Source: Lacipirellula limnantheis (GTDB lineage: Bacteria > Planctomycetota > Planctomycetia > Pirellulales > Lacipirellulaceae). Taken from it: a DNA stretch of 64,000 nucleotides. The notes below the pieces were generated by a model that saw only the letters and a list, made by a program, of their open reading frames with translations, was not told the origin of the DNA and ran no database searches. A program made the translations under genes and the position numbers. Where the stretch lies: positions 3,997,786-4,061,785 of the forward strand of contig NZ_CP036339.1 of the NCBI RefSeq assembly GCF_007746075.1, read 5' to 3'. Of this stretch, positions 7,952 to 17,876 are shown in pieces. Numbering within the stretch: the stretch's first letter is position 1; every line of letters begins with the position of its first letter.

Positions 7952-9394
7952 ATGTCCACCGCAACCGCCAAAAACATCGGTCACATTACCCAAGTCATCG
8001 GTTCGACGTTCGACGTCGAGTTTGCCGACGATCAGCTTCCGCCGATCTTCAACGCCGTGAAGATCAACTCGGAAAACAAGGGCGTGAAGATCAATCTCAC
8101 CGGCGAGGTGCAGCAGCATCTCGGCGGCGGCCGCGTCCGCTGCATTGCGCTGGGTGCCACCGACGGTCTGATCCGCGGGCAGGAATGCGTCGACACCGGC
8201 GGCCCCGTCTCGGTGCCAGTCGGCAAGGCGACGCTCGGTCGCGTCTTCAACGTCACCGGGGACGCGGTCGACGGCCGCGGCCCGGTTAACGCCGACGAGT
8301 ATTGGCCCATTCACCGCGACGCTCCGCCGCTTTCCGACCTCTCGACCAAGACCGAGCTGTTCGAAACCGGCATCAAGGTCATCGACCTGCTAACCCCGTT
8401 CGTCCGTGGCGGCAAGGCCGGCTTGTTCGGCGGCGCCGGTCTCGGCAAGACGGTTATTCTCACCGAGCTCATTGCTCGTATCGCCTCGGCCCACGGCGGT
8501 TACTCGGTGTTCGCCGGCGTCGGCGAGCGGACCCGCGAAGGGACCGACCTTTGGCTCGAAATGCAGGAAGCGAAGATCGGCGACACGGGCCGCAGCGTTA
8601 TCGACCAAACGTGCATGGTCTTCGGCCAGATGAACGAACCGCCGGGCTCGCGTCTCCGCGTCGCCCTCTCGGCTCTCACCATGGCCGAGTACTTCCGCGA
8701 CAAGACGGGCGCCGACACGCTGCTGTTCGTCGACAATATTTTCCGCTTCTCGCAAGCGGGGAGCGAGGTGTCGGCCCTCCTCGGACGTATGCCGTCCGCG
8801 GTCGGTTACCAACCGACGCTCGCCAGCGAAATGGGCGCCCTGCAAGAACGGATCGCCTCGACCAACAAGGGCGCCATCACCTCGGTGCAGGCCGTGTATG
8901 TGCCGGCCGACGATCCGACCGACCCCGCCCCGGCCACCGCGTTCGGTCAGCTCGACGCCTTCATCTACCTCGAACGGTCGATTTCGGAGAAGGGCATTTA
9001 CCCTGCCGTCGATCCGCTGGCGAGCTCCAGCCGGATTCTCGACCCGCAGTACGTCGGCGAGCGTCACTACAACGCCGCCCGCCGCGTGCAGATGACCCTG
9101 CAACGTTACCGTGAACTGCAAGACATTATCGCGATCCTCGGCGTCGACGAACTGAGCGAAGAAGACAAGCTCATCGTCCACCGTGCCCGCCGCATCGAGC
9201 GGTTCCTATCGCAGCCGTTCCTCGTGGCCGAAGTCTTCACCGGCAAGCCTGGCGAAATCACGCCGCTGGCCGACACGATTCGCAGCTTTGAAGAACTGTG
9301 CGACGGCAAGTGGGATCACCTCCCCGAAGACGCCTTCATGTACGTCGGTCCGATCGAACAGGCCGAAGAGCAGTGGAAAAAGACTCGCAAGTAA
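7952..9394 (+). CDS. atpD: F0F1 ATP synthase subunit beta
   Basis: 480 residues. The catalytic P-loop is GGAGLGKT at about 160-167 (Leu where most have Val), with the catalytic glutamate in GVGERTREG, the Walker B stretch LLFVDNIFRFSQAG and the LSEEDKL version of the DELSEED loop. It holds the three catalytic sites of F1. It is followed by atpC after 60 bases. Confidence 0.97.
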   Translation: MSTATAKNIGHITQVIGSTFDVEFADDQLPPIFNAVKINSENKGVKINLTGEVQQHLGGGRVRCIALGATDGLIRGQECVDTGGPVSVPVGKATLGRVFNVTGDAVDGRGPVNADEYWPIHRDAPPLSDLSTKTELFETGIKVIDLLTPFVRGGKAGLFGGAGLGKTVILTELIARIASAHGGYSVFAGVGERTREGTDLWLEMQEAKIGDTGRSVIDQTCMVFGQMNEPPGSRLRVALSALTMAEYFRDKTGADTLLFVDNIFRFSQAGSEVSALLGRMPSAVGYQPTLASEMGALQERIASTNKGAITSVQAVYVPADDPTDPAPATAFGQLDAFIYLERSISEKGIYPAVDPLASSSRILDPQYVGERHYNAARRVQMTLQRYRELQDIIAILGVDELSEEDKLIVHRARRIERFLSQPFLVAEVFTGKPGEITPLADTIRSFEELCDGKWDHLPEDAFMYVGPIEQAEEQWKKTRK

Positions 9395-9454
9395 GCGACG
9401 CTTTTCGTCGCACACAACGTTAACGTCAAGCTCCCCTTAGCTCCGCAATCGACC

Positions 9455-9892
9455 ATGGCCGCTCACGCCGAATCATCGAGCCACGCGACTCAAGACTCCG
9501 GACTGCTGCGCGTCGTCGTCGTCACTCCGGAGCAAACGGTGCTCGACGCGACGACCGACTTCGTGGCCTTGCCGCTCTACGACGGTGAATTGGGCGTCGC
9601 CCCGAGCCATGCCCCCATGATCGGCCGGCTAGGCTATGGCGAATTGCGCATCGGCCATGGCGGCGGCCAGCGGTTCTACATCGACGGCGGCTTCGTCCAG
9701 GTCGTCGACAACGTCGTCTCCGTGCTGACTAATCGAGCGATCCCGGTAGCGCGACTCGACGAGACGAAAGTCAAGGAGTCAATCTCCTACTGGCTCACGC
9801 AGCCGGCAGCTGGCGACGATGAACTGGCTCGCCGCGAGCAGGCGATCGCCCAATCGCGAGCTCAACTTCGCGTCGTTCAGCACGCGAAGTAA
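9455..9892 (+). CDS. atpC: F0F1 ATP synthase subunit epsilon
   Basis: 145 residues. The N-terminal beta-sandwich contains RVVVVTPEQTVLDATTDFVALPLYDGELGVAPSHAP split over two strands, with the typical PLYDGELG and APMIGRLGYGELRI stretches. A C-terminal helical part (about 95-145) follows. It is the last gene of the operon; epsilon couples rotation and can inhibit ATP hydrolysis. The next gene is convergent. Confidence 0.92.
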   Translation: MAAHAESSSHATQDSGLLRVVVVTPEQTVLDATTDFVALPLYDGELGVAPSHAPMIGRLGYGELRIGHGGGQRFYIDGGFVQVVDNVVSVLTNRAIPVARLDETKVKESISYWLTQPAAGDDELARREQAIAQSRAQLRVVQHAK

Positions 9893-9999
9893 GCCTGCAG
9901 CCCTGGAGCTGATGACGGGCACTGGATGCGTAGCGAGACGAAGCCCTAATCACTTGCAAAGTAGGGGCTGAAGGTGACTTCGCAGCAGCTGGCGCCGAC

Positions 10000-11598
10000 T
10001 CAGTCTTCCCAGATATCTCTGAGTTGCTGCGACGCCTGAAATCGTATTCCCTCATCGGTCAGAATTTGCTCCGTCGCTTCACCGATCTCGCTCCGACGGA
10101 AGACCAGCGACTCGTTCCGGTCGGCCATTTCGAATCGCAGGAACTCGTCCTTGCTGTCGCGCAGCAGCTCGCCGAGTTGACGCAGGTTCTTGATCTCGAC
10201 GCCGTTGACGCTCTTGATGACGCCGAGTGGTCGGTTGTCGTACCCTTTGGTGATCGGATGGGGAAACAACCGCGTCGCCACGACGACTAGCTCTTCGCCC
10301 GGCTCCTCTGGCGCTTCGTACAGCCGCTTGAGGATGGGGCTATCGAGCGCCATCAGCATCGAGACCCCTTGGCCACCTAAGCCGCGAACGTATTCCTGAG
10401 TCACCGGTTCGAACACGATTGGGCCGTAGATGAAGTATTCCGGATACCGATCTTTCAGCGTCGGAATCAGCAGTTCGCGGTCGGGCGCCACGGGCGCGTG
10501 CACCACTTGCGACTTGCCGTCGCGGACCACCGTTAGCTCGATCTTCCCGTTGTTCGCTAACTTCGGCACATAGTATTGAAACTTCAGTCGCAGCCCTTCG
10601 CGAACTTCGACGTACCCCTGATTGTCGATCGCGTGCGGCCCGACGTGCGTGATGACGTCCCAACGTTTCAGCGGGTAATCATCTCCGTCTTTGTAGGGCT
10701 CGGCGATCGCGATCCCCGTCATCTCCTTCGGCATGTCGAGAAATGCCCGCAGGGCTTCGTTTTCGGCCGTTTGGTAGCTGTCGAACATCTGCGGATTGCC
10801 GTCGTATTCGCCGTCCGAGGCGTCCTTGAGGAAGGACTCGATCTCTTCAGGCGGAATCAGGTACCCGATGTTGTCGGCCTCCTGAATCTTGCTGAATACG
10901 AGGCCCACAATCTTCCCATCCTGGATCGCCGGGCCGCCGCTGTTGCCAGGGTTGAGGGCCGCGTCGACCTGCACCCGAGTTCCCCAGGTGCCGAAGTTGT
11001 ACCCAGTGAACTCGATCCGCGAGACCGTGCCGGCGGTCACCGAAAGATCGTCGCCCCCGGTGGGATAGCCGTAGACGCTGATGTGCGATTTCGGCATGGG
11101 AAGCTCCGCCGCCAGCAAGAGGGGCGTGATTCCGTCGAGCCCCGACGCATCGAGTAATTCGACGATCGCCAAATCGATTCCCGGTGCAATCGCGGTCACT
11201 TTGCCGCGAAGCTGGTCGCCTCCCTGGCGGAGTTGAACAAGGACTTCGCTCGCATGCATCACGACGTGGGCGTTCGTAAGGATTCGCGGCCCGGCAATGA
11301 CGACCCCCGAGCCCGATGATTTGGACGGCGCCGCTTTAGTCCAGGGACGGAATAAGTCGGGCGCCCGGGAGGTGACGTTCAGCTTCACCACCGCCGCCTC
11401 AACCGCGGCGTCGGTCTCAGGCTCCGCCGCCGGTTTGTCCGTAACCTCCGCGATGGCCCCTTCTGCCGCTTCGGCAACCTCCTGGAGAGGGACGAGCGAC
11501 TCGAGCTGCTCGTTCCCCAGTTCCTGCCCGTACAGGACGTTCGGAAACCATGCCAGCGACAATGCAAGCGGCAAACAACATCCACGGAGCGACTTCAT
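10000..11598 (-). CDS. Secreted trypsin-like serine protease (S1C/Deg-like)
   Basis: 532 residues. A signal peptide ending about residue 24 (VLYG-QE) and an acidic linker lead to a chymotrypsin-fold domain with His111 (LTNAHVV), Asp142 (GIDLAIV) and Ser220 (NPGNSGGPA), the full catalytic triad. The rest (about 270-532) resembles the extended PDZ-bearing C-terminus of plant-type Deg proteases, with a PDZ-like stretch near NRPLGVIKSVNGVEIKNL. Likely envelope protein quality control; the substrate is unknown. It converges with atpC. Confidence 0.82.
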   Translation of the reverse strand: MKSLRGCCLPLALSLAWFPNVLYGQELGNEQLESLVPLQEVAEAAEGAIAEVTDKPAAEPETDAAVEAAVVKLNVTSRAPDLFRPWTKAAPSKSSGSGVVIAGPRILTNAHVVMHASEVLVQLRQGGDQLRGKVTAIAPGIDLAIVELLDASGLDGITPLLLAAELPMPKSHISVYGYPTGGDDLSVTAGTVSRIEFTGYNFGTWGTRVQVDAALNPGNSGGPAIQDGKIVGLVFSKIQEADNIGYLIPPEEIESFLKDASDGEYDGNPQMFDSYQTAENEALRAFLDMPKEMTGIAIAEPYKDGDDYPLKRWDVITHVGPHAIDNQGYVEVREGLRLKFQYYVPKLANNGKIELTVVRDGKSQVVHAPVAPDRELLIPTLKDRYPEYFIYGPIVFEPVTQEYVRGLGGQGVSMLMALDSPILKRLYEAPEEPGEELVVVATRLFPHPITKGYDNRPLGVIKSVNGVEIKNLRQLGELLRDSKDEFLRFEMADRNESLVFRRSEIGEATEQILTDEGIRFQASQQLRDIWED

Positions 11599-11710
11599 CG
11601 GGCAGCTTTCCAGAGGACGAACTGGTTGGAATCATCCAATAGTTCGCCATTGTGGCCAGAAAGCGGCGTGAAAAGCAAACAGACCAGTGCGCTGAGATTT
11701 GGCCGCCCGT

Positions 11711-13549
11711 CTACGCCGCGCGTCGGCGTCGAACGGCCGCAACAACCAGTCCCGTCGCCAGTGCCAAGCAGTCCCCAGTCGGCTCGGGAATCGTCAGCAC
11801 CGGCGATGATCCGGCGCCGAATTGCTCCGCCCAGACGGCCAGGTCGGCGGCATCAACGACGCCATCTGCATTGGCGTCCCCATTTGCCGGCGACGCCGCC
11901 CCGCCGAACCCCCGCTGCCAAGTGAGAAAATCGGCGCCGTCGACCGCGTCGTCGCCGTTGAAGTCTCCGTCCTCCACGACTGCCGCCGAAACGACGCCGC
12001 TCAACATGAGCGTCATACTCCCCAGCGCTGTTGCGCCGGGAAGATTCTCGTCCGAAAAATTGAGCGTGTACGTGGCCGAGAAGGCGCCCGCCGCCGCCGT
12101 GCTGAACTCAGCCTTAAAGGCGTATCCCGCTCCTGCGGCCAGGGTGGCGGCGCCTTGGAAAATTTCCAAATCCGTTGACAACGCCGCTGTGTCGCCGCTC
12201 CCGACGATCGAATCCAGGTCGAGTCCAGCCGTGAAGCCGGCGGTGGTCTCCAGGTTAAACAGATCGAACGAGAATGTCGGAACGACGGCGCCGAGCGTTA
12301 CCGTGCCGAAGTCAAAAGTCAGCCCGTTCGCGTCGCTGCCAGCGACAAACGACGGATTCGCGTGACTCAGCACGCTCAGATTCACCGCTACGACGTCGTT
12401 TCCGTCGTTGGCGCCTCGCCCCGCTCCGCCGGCGGTGGTGACGTCGAGATTGTCGATCGTCACCGTGCCGCTCTTTAGGCCAGCCGCGACCGTGGCGGTG
12501 TTCAACCCCACGTTGATCGACTTGCTCCCCGTTACTCCGGCGGCGAAGGCGTTGTATCGCCCCGTCACCGAGCTTGTCGCCTCGTCCGTCGTCGTGACCG
12601 AGTAATAGGTCCCGTCCAAACCGGCCTTATTCAGGGTCACCGTCTGAGCCGCGGGAACAGCCGCCCCTACGAGCACCCGCCCCAAATCAATCGACCGGGA
12701 GGAAGCGCCATTGGCGTCCGTAGTTCCTCCTGCGATCGTCAACGCGCTGTCGTTCGTCTGGTTCTTGAATATCGACCAGACGTACTCTGGTCGATCGGTG
12801 AATGGATTGCGGTTGTGCTGATAACTGTCGTAGATAATTTGATTGCGCCGACGCTCGAAGGCGTCAGGCGGCGCCAGAAAATGCCATTCAATAAGCCGAT
12901 CGAGGTCGCCTAAGACCGAGCCAGTAGCCGCGGGATTCCCCGACACGAGTTCTAAATTCGTGGTACTGGCGTCGCTGCCATCGTAGCGCACCGCCATGTA
13001 GAATTCCTGGCGGGCGATCATCCCCGCATCAGCGTCGCCAGGGTACCAGTAGGGAGTTGGCGAGGCTGACTTCAGCCCGAATGTCTGCCCGAAGGCGCCG
13101 CCGAAGTTGTAGTTAGCGCGATCGCCGTTACCAGCGGTCAACGCAGGGCGAAGTGCGAACAGGTCGCTGTCGTCTGGCCCGCTGCTGGCGATGCCTCGAC
13201 TTCGCGGCCAGGTATGCTCGCGATTCCAGGTGGCCGCGCTGTCCCACCCAGGAATGGGACCGCCGGGGTTGATCGCCCCCACGTTGACAGACGTGCGGTC
13301 GTACGCCGTCAGCATATGCCCGGGCTTTAATGGATCAGCATCGGTGACCTGTAACGAAGTTCTAGCCGCGTCATAGGACATCACCGTGTGGTTGTCGATG
13401 ATATCATGTAACTGAGACTTGAGGACCGCGCCCGTACCTGTCGCCGGGGAATAGTAATTCGCTGGCGGATCGAAGCTTTGTGCGGAGGCGGCGCCGACGC
13501 ACGATATAACGAACCACGCGGCAAAGAGCCAATGACTTGGACAGCGCAT
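11711..13549 (-). CDS. Endonuclease I family protein with dockerin-like repeats and PEP-CTERM
   Basis: 612 residues from the ATG at 13549, chosen because a signal peptide (MRCPSHWLFAAWF..ASA) begins there; an in-frame start at 13639 would add 30 polar residues. Residues about 25-240 carry the endonuclease I (EndA, beta-beta-alpha metal) signature WNREHTWPRSRG and YDSYQHNRNPF. The middle is beta-rich and repetitive. Near the C-terminus are two Ca-binding dockerin-like units (GDFNGDDAVDGADFLTWQ and GDANADGVVDAADLAVW). It ends with a PEP-CTERM tail (IPEPTG, hydrophobic helix, RRRR). Probably a surface-linked nuclease. Confidence 0.8.
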   Translation of the reverse strand: MRCPSHWLFAAWFVISCVGAASAQSFDPPANYYSPATGTGAVLKSQLHDIIDNHTVMSYDAARTSLQVTDADPLKPGHMLTAYDRTSVNVGAINPGGPIPGWDSAATWNREHTWPRSRGIASSGPDDSDLFALRPALTAGNGDRANYNFGGAFGQTFGLKSASPTPYWYPGDADAGMIARQEFYMAVRYDGSDASTTNLELVSGNPAATGSVLGDLDRLIEWHFLAPPDAFERRRNQIIYDSYQHNRNPFTDRPEYVWSIFKNQTNDSALTIAGGTTDANGASSRSIDLGRVLVGAAVPAAQTVTLNKAGLDGTYYSVTTTDEATSSVTGRYNAFAAGVTGSKSINVGLNTATVAAGLKSGTVTIDNLDVTTAGGAGRGANDGNDVVAVNLSVLSHANPSFVAGSDANGLTFDFGTVTLGAVVPTFSFDLFNLETTAGFTAGLDLDSIVGSGDTAALSTDLEIFQGAATLAAGAGYAFKAEFSTAAAGAFSATYTLNFSDENLPGATALGSMTLMLSGVVSAAVVEDGDFNGDDAVDGADFLTWQRGFGGAASPANGDANADGVVDAADLAVWAEQFGAGSSPVLTIPEPTGDCLALATGLVVAAVRRRRAA

Positions 13550-13703
13550 TCGCCCATCGTAGTCGGACGCTGACGCTGCCACCACATTCCGATCGTTACT
13601 TTTTGTCTCGGATTCGCGCATCTCTACTCCACTGATCATCCACGGACCGGATAAACTGTGAGGACGTGCGGTCTTCCACCTGGCCTCCTTTGTTTTGCGC
13701 GCT

Positions 13704-15569
13704 ATGACGTCGCCTGAACCGCCGCCGCCCCTGCGGGACGCCGCCGAAGTTTCGCCGGCGTTTCCAGTCCTCTGCTACCGCCATCGGCAGCGTATTCTGG
13801 CAACGCAACTCGACGCGACGCTGGAAATCGGCCGCCAGCGAGAAGAGGAACCGCCTCCGGTCATGCGGCTCGACCATTCGCAGGGTGCACGGATCATCCT
13901 TGCGCCGATCGACGACGTTGCGATCTCACGCGCACACGTCGGACTCGCCTTAGCGGCGGGCGGACAGGTTCAGGTCAAGAATTTAAGCACCAGCCAGCCA
14001 GTCCGAGTTTCTCCCAATCAAACGCTAGCGCCCGGCGATGACGCGCTCGTTATTCCTCCGGCACTGCTGCAATTCGGCGATTACGCGGTCCGCGTTGATC
14101 CGGCGGAGGATGAGCAACTCGAATTGGAAGGATTACCCGAGCGGACTATTCCGCCCGGCAAGCAGGCCCCGCCCGCGTCGGTGGCGATGCTCGGCGCCAC
14201 CTTTGACGAGTCGAAACTCCTGCGGTGGCTCGAAACGATCCTCGGCGTTTTTCAAAGCGCGGCCAATACGCACGACTTTCCCGAACAAGCAGCCCGCGCG
14301 GCTGTCAAAATCGTCGGCCTCGACGCCGCCGCCGTCCTCCGTTTCGATGACGGGCGCTGGCGGACCGAGGCGCTCCACGCCGGCGATCAGCGTGAAGGCG
14401 ACAGCCAAACGTCATGGGCGCCGAGCCAGACCCTGCTCGGCTGGGTGCGCCGCGACCGCCGCACGTTTCGGCATGTGCCGCCCACTGGCCCCGATACTCC
14501 CCGCAGCTTGCAAAACGTCTCCGCGCTCGTCGCCGCACCGATCCTCAATGGGGCAGGGGAGGTGATCGGCGCCCTATACGGCGATCGCCGCAGCGGCGGC
14601 AGCTCAGGTGGATTTCCCCGTATCACCGAATTCGAAGCGAAGCTCGTCGAGTTGCTCGCCAGCGGCATCGCGGCTGGCCTGGCCCGCTTGAAAGAAGAAC
14701 AAGCCGCGGTCGAGGCGCGAGTGCAATTCGAACAATTCTTCACGCCGCAACTTGCCACCCAGTTGCAGCGCGATCCCACGCTCCTCGAGGGCCGCAACGC
14801 CGAGGTGACGATCCTCTTCGCCGACATCCGCTGCTTCAGCCGGATCAGCGAACGGCTCGGACCCGACCGGACAATGGCCTGGATCCAGGACACCATGGGC
14901 GCGCTCTCAGAATCGGTTCTCGCTTACAACGGCGTCTTGGTCGATTACATCGGCGACGAGCTGATGGCAATGTGGGGCGCACCGGCTCCGCAAAGTGACC
15001 ATGCCGCACTTGCCTGCCTGGCGGCGAAACAGATGATGGAAAGCCTCGCCGCGATTTCCGCGCGCTGGCAGCAGGAGCTCGGCGTCCCCGTCCAACTTGG
15101 CATCGGGCTCAACTCTGGGCTTGCCCGCGTCGGCAACACCGGTTCGTCGCTGAAGTTCAAATATGGCCCGTTGGGCGATGCGGTGAACGTCGCCAGCCGC
15201 GTGCAGGGCGCCACCAAGTACCTTGGCGCCGATTGCCTCATCACTGGCGAGACGCTTAAGCGCCTGCCTTCAGGCGTCGCCCATCGCCGCCTGGCTCGGG
15301 TTCGCGCGGTGAACATCGCCCATCCGATCGACCTGTACGAAATCGTCGCACAACCAACGCTCGATTGGAACGAACGCCGCCATCGATACGACGCCGCGTT
15401 GCTCGCACTGGAACAGGAGAATTGGAGCGAGGCCTTCCGGAATGCGCAGCGATTAGCTGGCGACTATCCGGACGACGCGGCAGCCGCGGCCCTCTTAAAG
15501 CGAGTCGAGGCGGCCGAGCGGACCAGCAAACTCGGTGATACGTCGGTCTGGCAACTTCCCGGCAAATAA
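13704..15569 (+). CDS. FHA-GAF-class III nucleotide cyclase
   Basis: 621 residues from the ATG at 13704. An FHA-like region (about 20-140, with ISRAHVGLAL and VKNLSTSQPVRV) is followed by a GAF domain (about 165-330) and a class III cyclase catalytic domain (about 365-545). Both metal aspartates are present: Asp373 in ILFADIRCF and Asp418 in YIGDELMAMWG. The GDAVNVASRVQ stretch is typical. A short helical tail follows. Product could be cAMP or cGMP; the sequence alone does not settle this. It is divergent from the endonuclease gene. Confidence 0.85.
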   Translation: MTSPEPPPPLRDAAEVSPAFPVLCYRHRQRILATQLDATLEIGRQREEEPPPVMRLDHSQGARIILAPIDDVAISRAHVGLALAAGGQVQVKNLSTSQPVRVSPNQTLAPGDDALVIPPALLQFGDYAVRVDPAEDEQLELEGLPERTIPPGKQAPPASVAMLGATFDESKLLRWLETILGVFQSAANTHDFPEQAARAAVKIVGLDAAAVLRFDDGRWRTEALHAGDQREGDSQTSWAPSQTLLGWVRRDRRTFRHVPPTGPDTPRSLQNVSALVAAPILNGAGEVIGALYGDRRSGGSSGGFPRITEFEAKLVELLASGIAAGLARLKEEQAAVEARVQFEQFFTPQLATQLQRDPTLLEGRNAEVTILFADIRCFSRISERLGPDRTMAWIQDTMGALSESVLAYNGVLVDYIGDELMAMWGAPAPQSDHAALACLAAKQMMESLAAISARWQQELGVPVQLGIGLNSGLARVGNTGSSLKFKYGPLGDAVNVASRVQGATKYLGADCLITGETLKRLPSGVAHRRLARVRAVNIAHPIDLYEIVAQPTLDWNERRHRYDAALLALEQENWSEAFRNAQRLAGDYPDDAAAAALLKRVEAAERTSKLGDTSVWQLPGK

Positions 15570-15573
15570 AGAA

Positions 15574-15604
15574 GCCCGGCCCCGACGAACGGTCGGGACC
15601 GGGC
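15574..15604. terminator. Hairpin between convergent genes
   Basis: A 13-bp stem (15574-15586 with 15592-15604, one mismatch) encloses a 5-base loop. It starts five bases after the cyclase stop codon and lies before the end of the convergent small secreted-protein gene. No T-run follows on either strand, so termination is plausible but not certain. Confidence 0.55.
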
Positions 15605-15637
15605 GACATCGCTAGCCTTGCGACCTGGGTTAGTCGC

Positions 15638-16084
15638 TTAGCGGCTGCTGTACTTCCGAGGATCGGTCTTCTGCAACGCCCACTTGTCGGCCGAATGATG
15701 GCGAGTCGGCGCATGGTAGTACGACGGCTGCACGACGGTCGATTGCACGGCGACTGGGGGAACGGTCGCCGCCGGTTGGCGCGCCGCCGCGTCAGTAATC
15801 GGCGCGTACGAGAACCGACGCCCTTCCGCCGGCGCTTGGGCGATGGCCGTTGGCGCCGCGGCCGGCGCCGCTATCGTCGACTGGACGACCACAGGTCGCG
15901 ATGCGTAGCGAACGGCGCGCTGACCGTCATTCGCATGGCGACGACCTTCATGCAGCTGCGTCCAGCCGTTTCCGCCGAAATGGCCCCGCGCCTTTTCGGT
16001 TCCGATGAAATTGCCCGCCACCGCCGTGCCGGCGAGCATCGAACCAACTACTGCCGACAGAATTAAACCTTTGAACGCACTCAT
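15638..16084 (-). CDS. Small secreted protein of unknown function
   Basis: 148 residues. The N-terminus is a clear signal peptide (MSAFKGLILSAVVGSMLAGTAVA-G). The mature part is rich in Ala, Pro, Val and His with no recognisable domain; the end is basic (DPRKYSSR). An AGGTGTTAT sequence before the ATG (GGAGG at about 16092) is a good ribosome site. I do not recognise the family. Confidence 0.65.
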   Translation of the reverse strand: MSAFKGLILSAVVGSMLAGTAVAGNFIGTEKARGHFGGNGWTQLHEGRRHANDGQRAVRYASRPVVVQSTIAAPAAAPTAIAQAPAEGRRFSYAPITDAAARQPAATVPPVAVQSTVVQPSYYHAPTRHHSADKWALQKTDPRKYSSR

Positions 16085-16843
16085 ATAACACCTCCGCCTA
16101 AAAACCTTTGCTATTTGCCCGGTGGTCGCTCAACAAGAACAACCTCGATCTCGGGGCATGATGGGCAGGCTGCCTGAGTCGCTGGCAAGCGGCTCTCCCG
16201 CCGATCTTCAACTCTTCATCAAATCAGCCTCTAGATTCTTCTTCGCCGCTTCAACGCGGCAACAAGCGCCACGCGACGGTATCGCTTGCGAGGCAATCAC
16301 AGCGGCACGGAGCGCCCGTGAAATGGTAGCCCAGTGGCAGCGGCTCGGCGCCTCGATGAACGCTCGACCTGACCGCCGTGCGCCGTATTCTTGTGCCACT
16401 AATGTGGTGGCGGTGAGCAGTATGGCCCCACGCTCAGCCGTAGAACTTAGGCGATTGCCGTCAAACGACTTCGGCCGCAGCCGATGATCGATCCCTCGAT
16501 GTGAATATTACGTCGCTGACGAGCTTGTCGCCTGAGCAGTCGTCGGCTCCTTTCGCAGATGTAATTTGTCGCCGGCCGGAATAACGGCCAGGCCGGTTCT
16601 GCCGATCAATGTGCCGCGCCCACGGCACGGTCCCGGGGCGCCGGCCATTCGCGCAACCTCTGCGCCTCTCTTCAGCATAAGGAAAGGGTCTGACAGCGAA
16701 GGCCGCCCGGAAGATGCGACGTAACTAGCTACCCATGCAGATGGTTAGATCGCGGGATGTCACACCTTGGAGAAACAGGAACGCCCCTTGCCATAGGGGC
16801 ACTACCCCCTCCCTGATCTGCCCATGCGCGAGGCATCCCCTCT
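16085..16843. other. Long intergenic region without a visible gene
   Basis: About 760 bases between a leftward secreted-protein gene and a rightward peptidase gene. A 121-codon plus-strand frame at 16122-16487 has no signal, domain or ribosome site and is probably chance. A 6-bp hairpin (GCCCCT-TGCCAT-AGGGGC) lies at about 16783-16800. Otherwise I see nothing definite. Confidence 0.5.
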
Positions 16844-17764
16844 TTGTACGGAAACCGCACACTCGCGCTGCTCGCATTGGCGGCCCTGGCGGGCTTCTAC
16901 AGCCCCATAAACGCCGCTGCCGCCGAGGTCGCCGCCAAAGTTGCCACTGATTCAGCTACCGGGGTGGTTTCGTTGACCCGCAAGGGGGCTTGGCATCTAG
17001 CGGAGAGCAGTAACTTTCAAGTTTGTTCCTTACGAGGCGCTAAAGAGGCCCAAGACGTCGCCGTCGGTTGCGAACGGCTCCGCAACGAAGTTGCAACACT
17101 CTGCGGCCTCCAACCGGGGCACTGGTCGCCCCGTTGCCAGATCGTTCTTCATGTCGACGCGAAGTCCTATGTCGCCACGGTCGGTCATGCCGGGGCCGCG
17201 ACCGCGGCATCAGCACTCACGCAGCGCAGCGGCGCTCGCATCAACCGTCGCAAAATCGATGTCCGCGGCGATGTGAGCGACTATCTCACGTCGGCATTGC
17301 CGCACGAGCTTTGCCACGTCCTGCTCGCTGACCGCTTTGCGGATGTTCCCCTCTGGTGTGACGAGGGCCTGGCCTTGCTGCTCGATCCGCTTGACAAGCA
17401 GCAACTTCACGAGCGCGATCTTCGCAGCGGCGACCAGCGCGGCGAACTGATGCCGATCAATGAATTGTTCGGCCTTCAACGCTACCCCGCCGCCGAACGT
17501 TGGGGGCTCTTCTACGGCCAAAGCGCCTCGATCGTCCGCTGCCTGCTGCAGCGCGGCACTCCCCAACAGCTTCTTGCGTTCGCCAAAGCGCAGCGATCTC
17601 TCGGTACGAACAAGGCTCTCCGAGAGGTCTATGGGCTTAGCGGGGTGGCTGAACTCGATCGGCACTGGCGGTCGCGCCTCGCATCGCCGTCGGACGCTCC
17701 GTTGACGCTCGTCACCTTTGCCGCGTCCCCCACTCCCTTTTCGGCGGTCGCCGAGGCGCCGTAA
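16844..17764 (+). CDS. Secreted gluzincin metallopeptidase-like protein
   Basis: 306 residues, apparently from a TTG at 16844; no ATG is in a better place, so the start is uncertain. A signal peptide covers about residues 1-26 (ending NAAAA). The zinc motif HELCH (HExxH) sits near residue 156, followed about 20 residues later by WCDEGLALLL with the candidate third ligand Glu, the arrangement of the peptidase MA-like superfamily. The substrate is unknown. It lies 112 bases upstream of the kinase gene, in the same direction. Confidence 0.7.
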   Translation: MYGNRTLALLALAALAGFYSPINAAAAEVAAKVATDSATGVVSLTRKGAWHLAESSNFQVCSLRGAKEAQDVAVGCERLRNEVATLCGLQPGHWSPRCQIVLHVDAKSYVATVGHAGAATAASALTQRSGARINRRKIDVRGDVSDYLTSALPHELCHVLLADRFADVPLWCDEGLALLLDPLDKQQLHERDLRSGDQRGELMPINELFGLQRYPAAERWGLFYGQSASIVRCLLQRGTPQQLLAFAKAQRSLGTNKALREVYGLSGVAELDRHWRSRLASPSDAPLTLVTFAASPTPFSAVAEAP

Positions 17765-17876
17765 CGCGGCTCTGGTCAAACGATCCGGCCCGACCTTGCT
17801 CCCGACGGCCCCCGACGCGACGATGGTGTCGTCCGGCCGCTTGAGCCGCTTTTCGAACCACGCCGCTATCGCCGCG

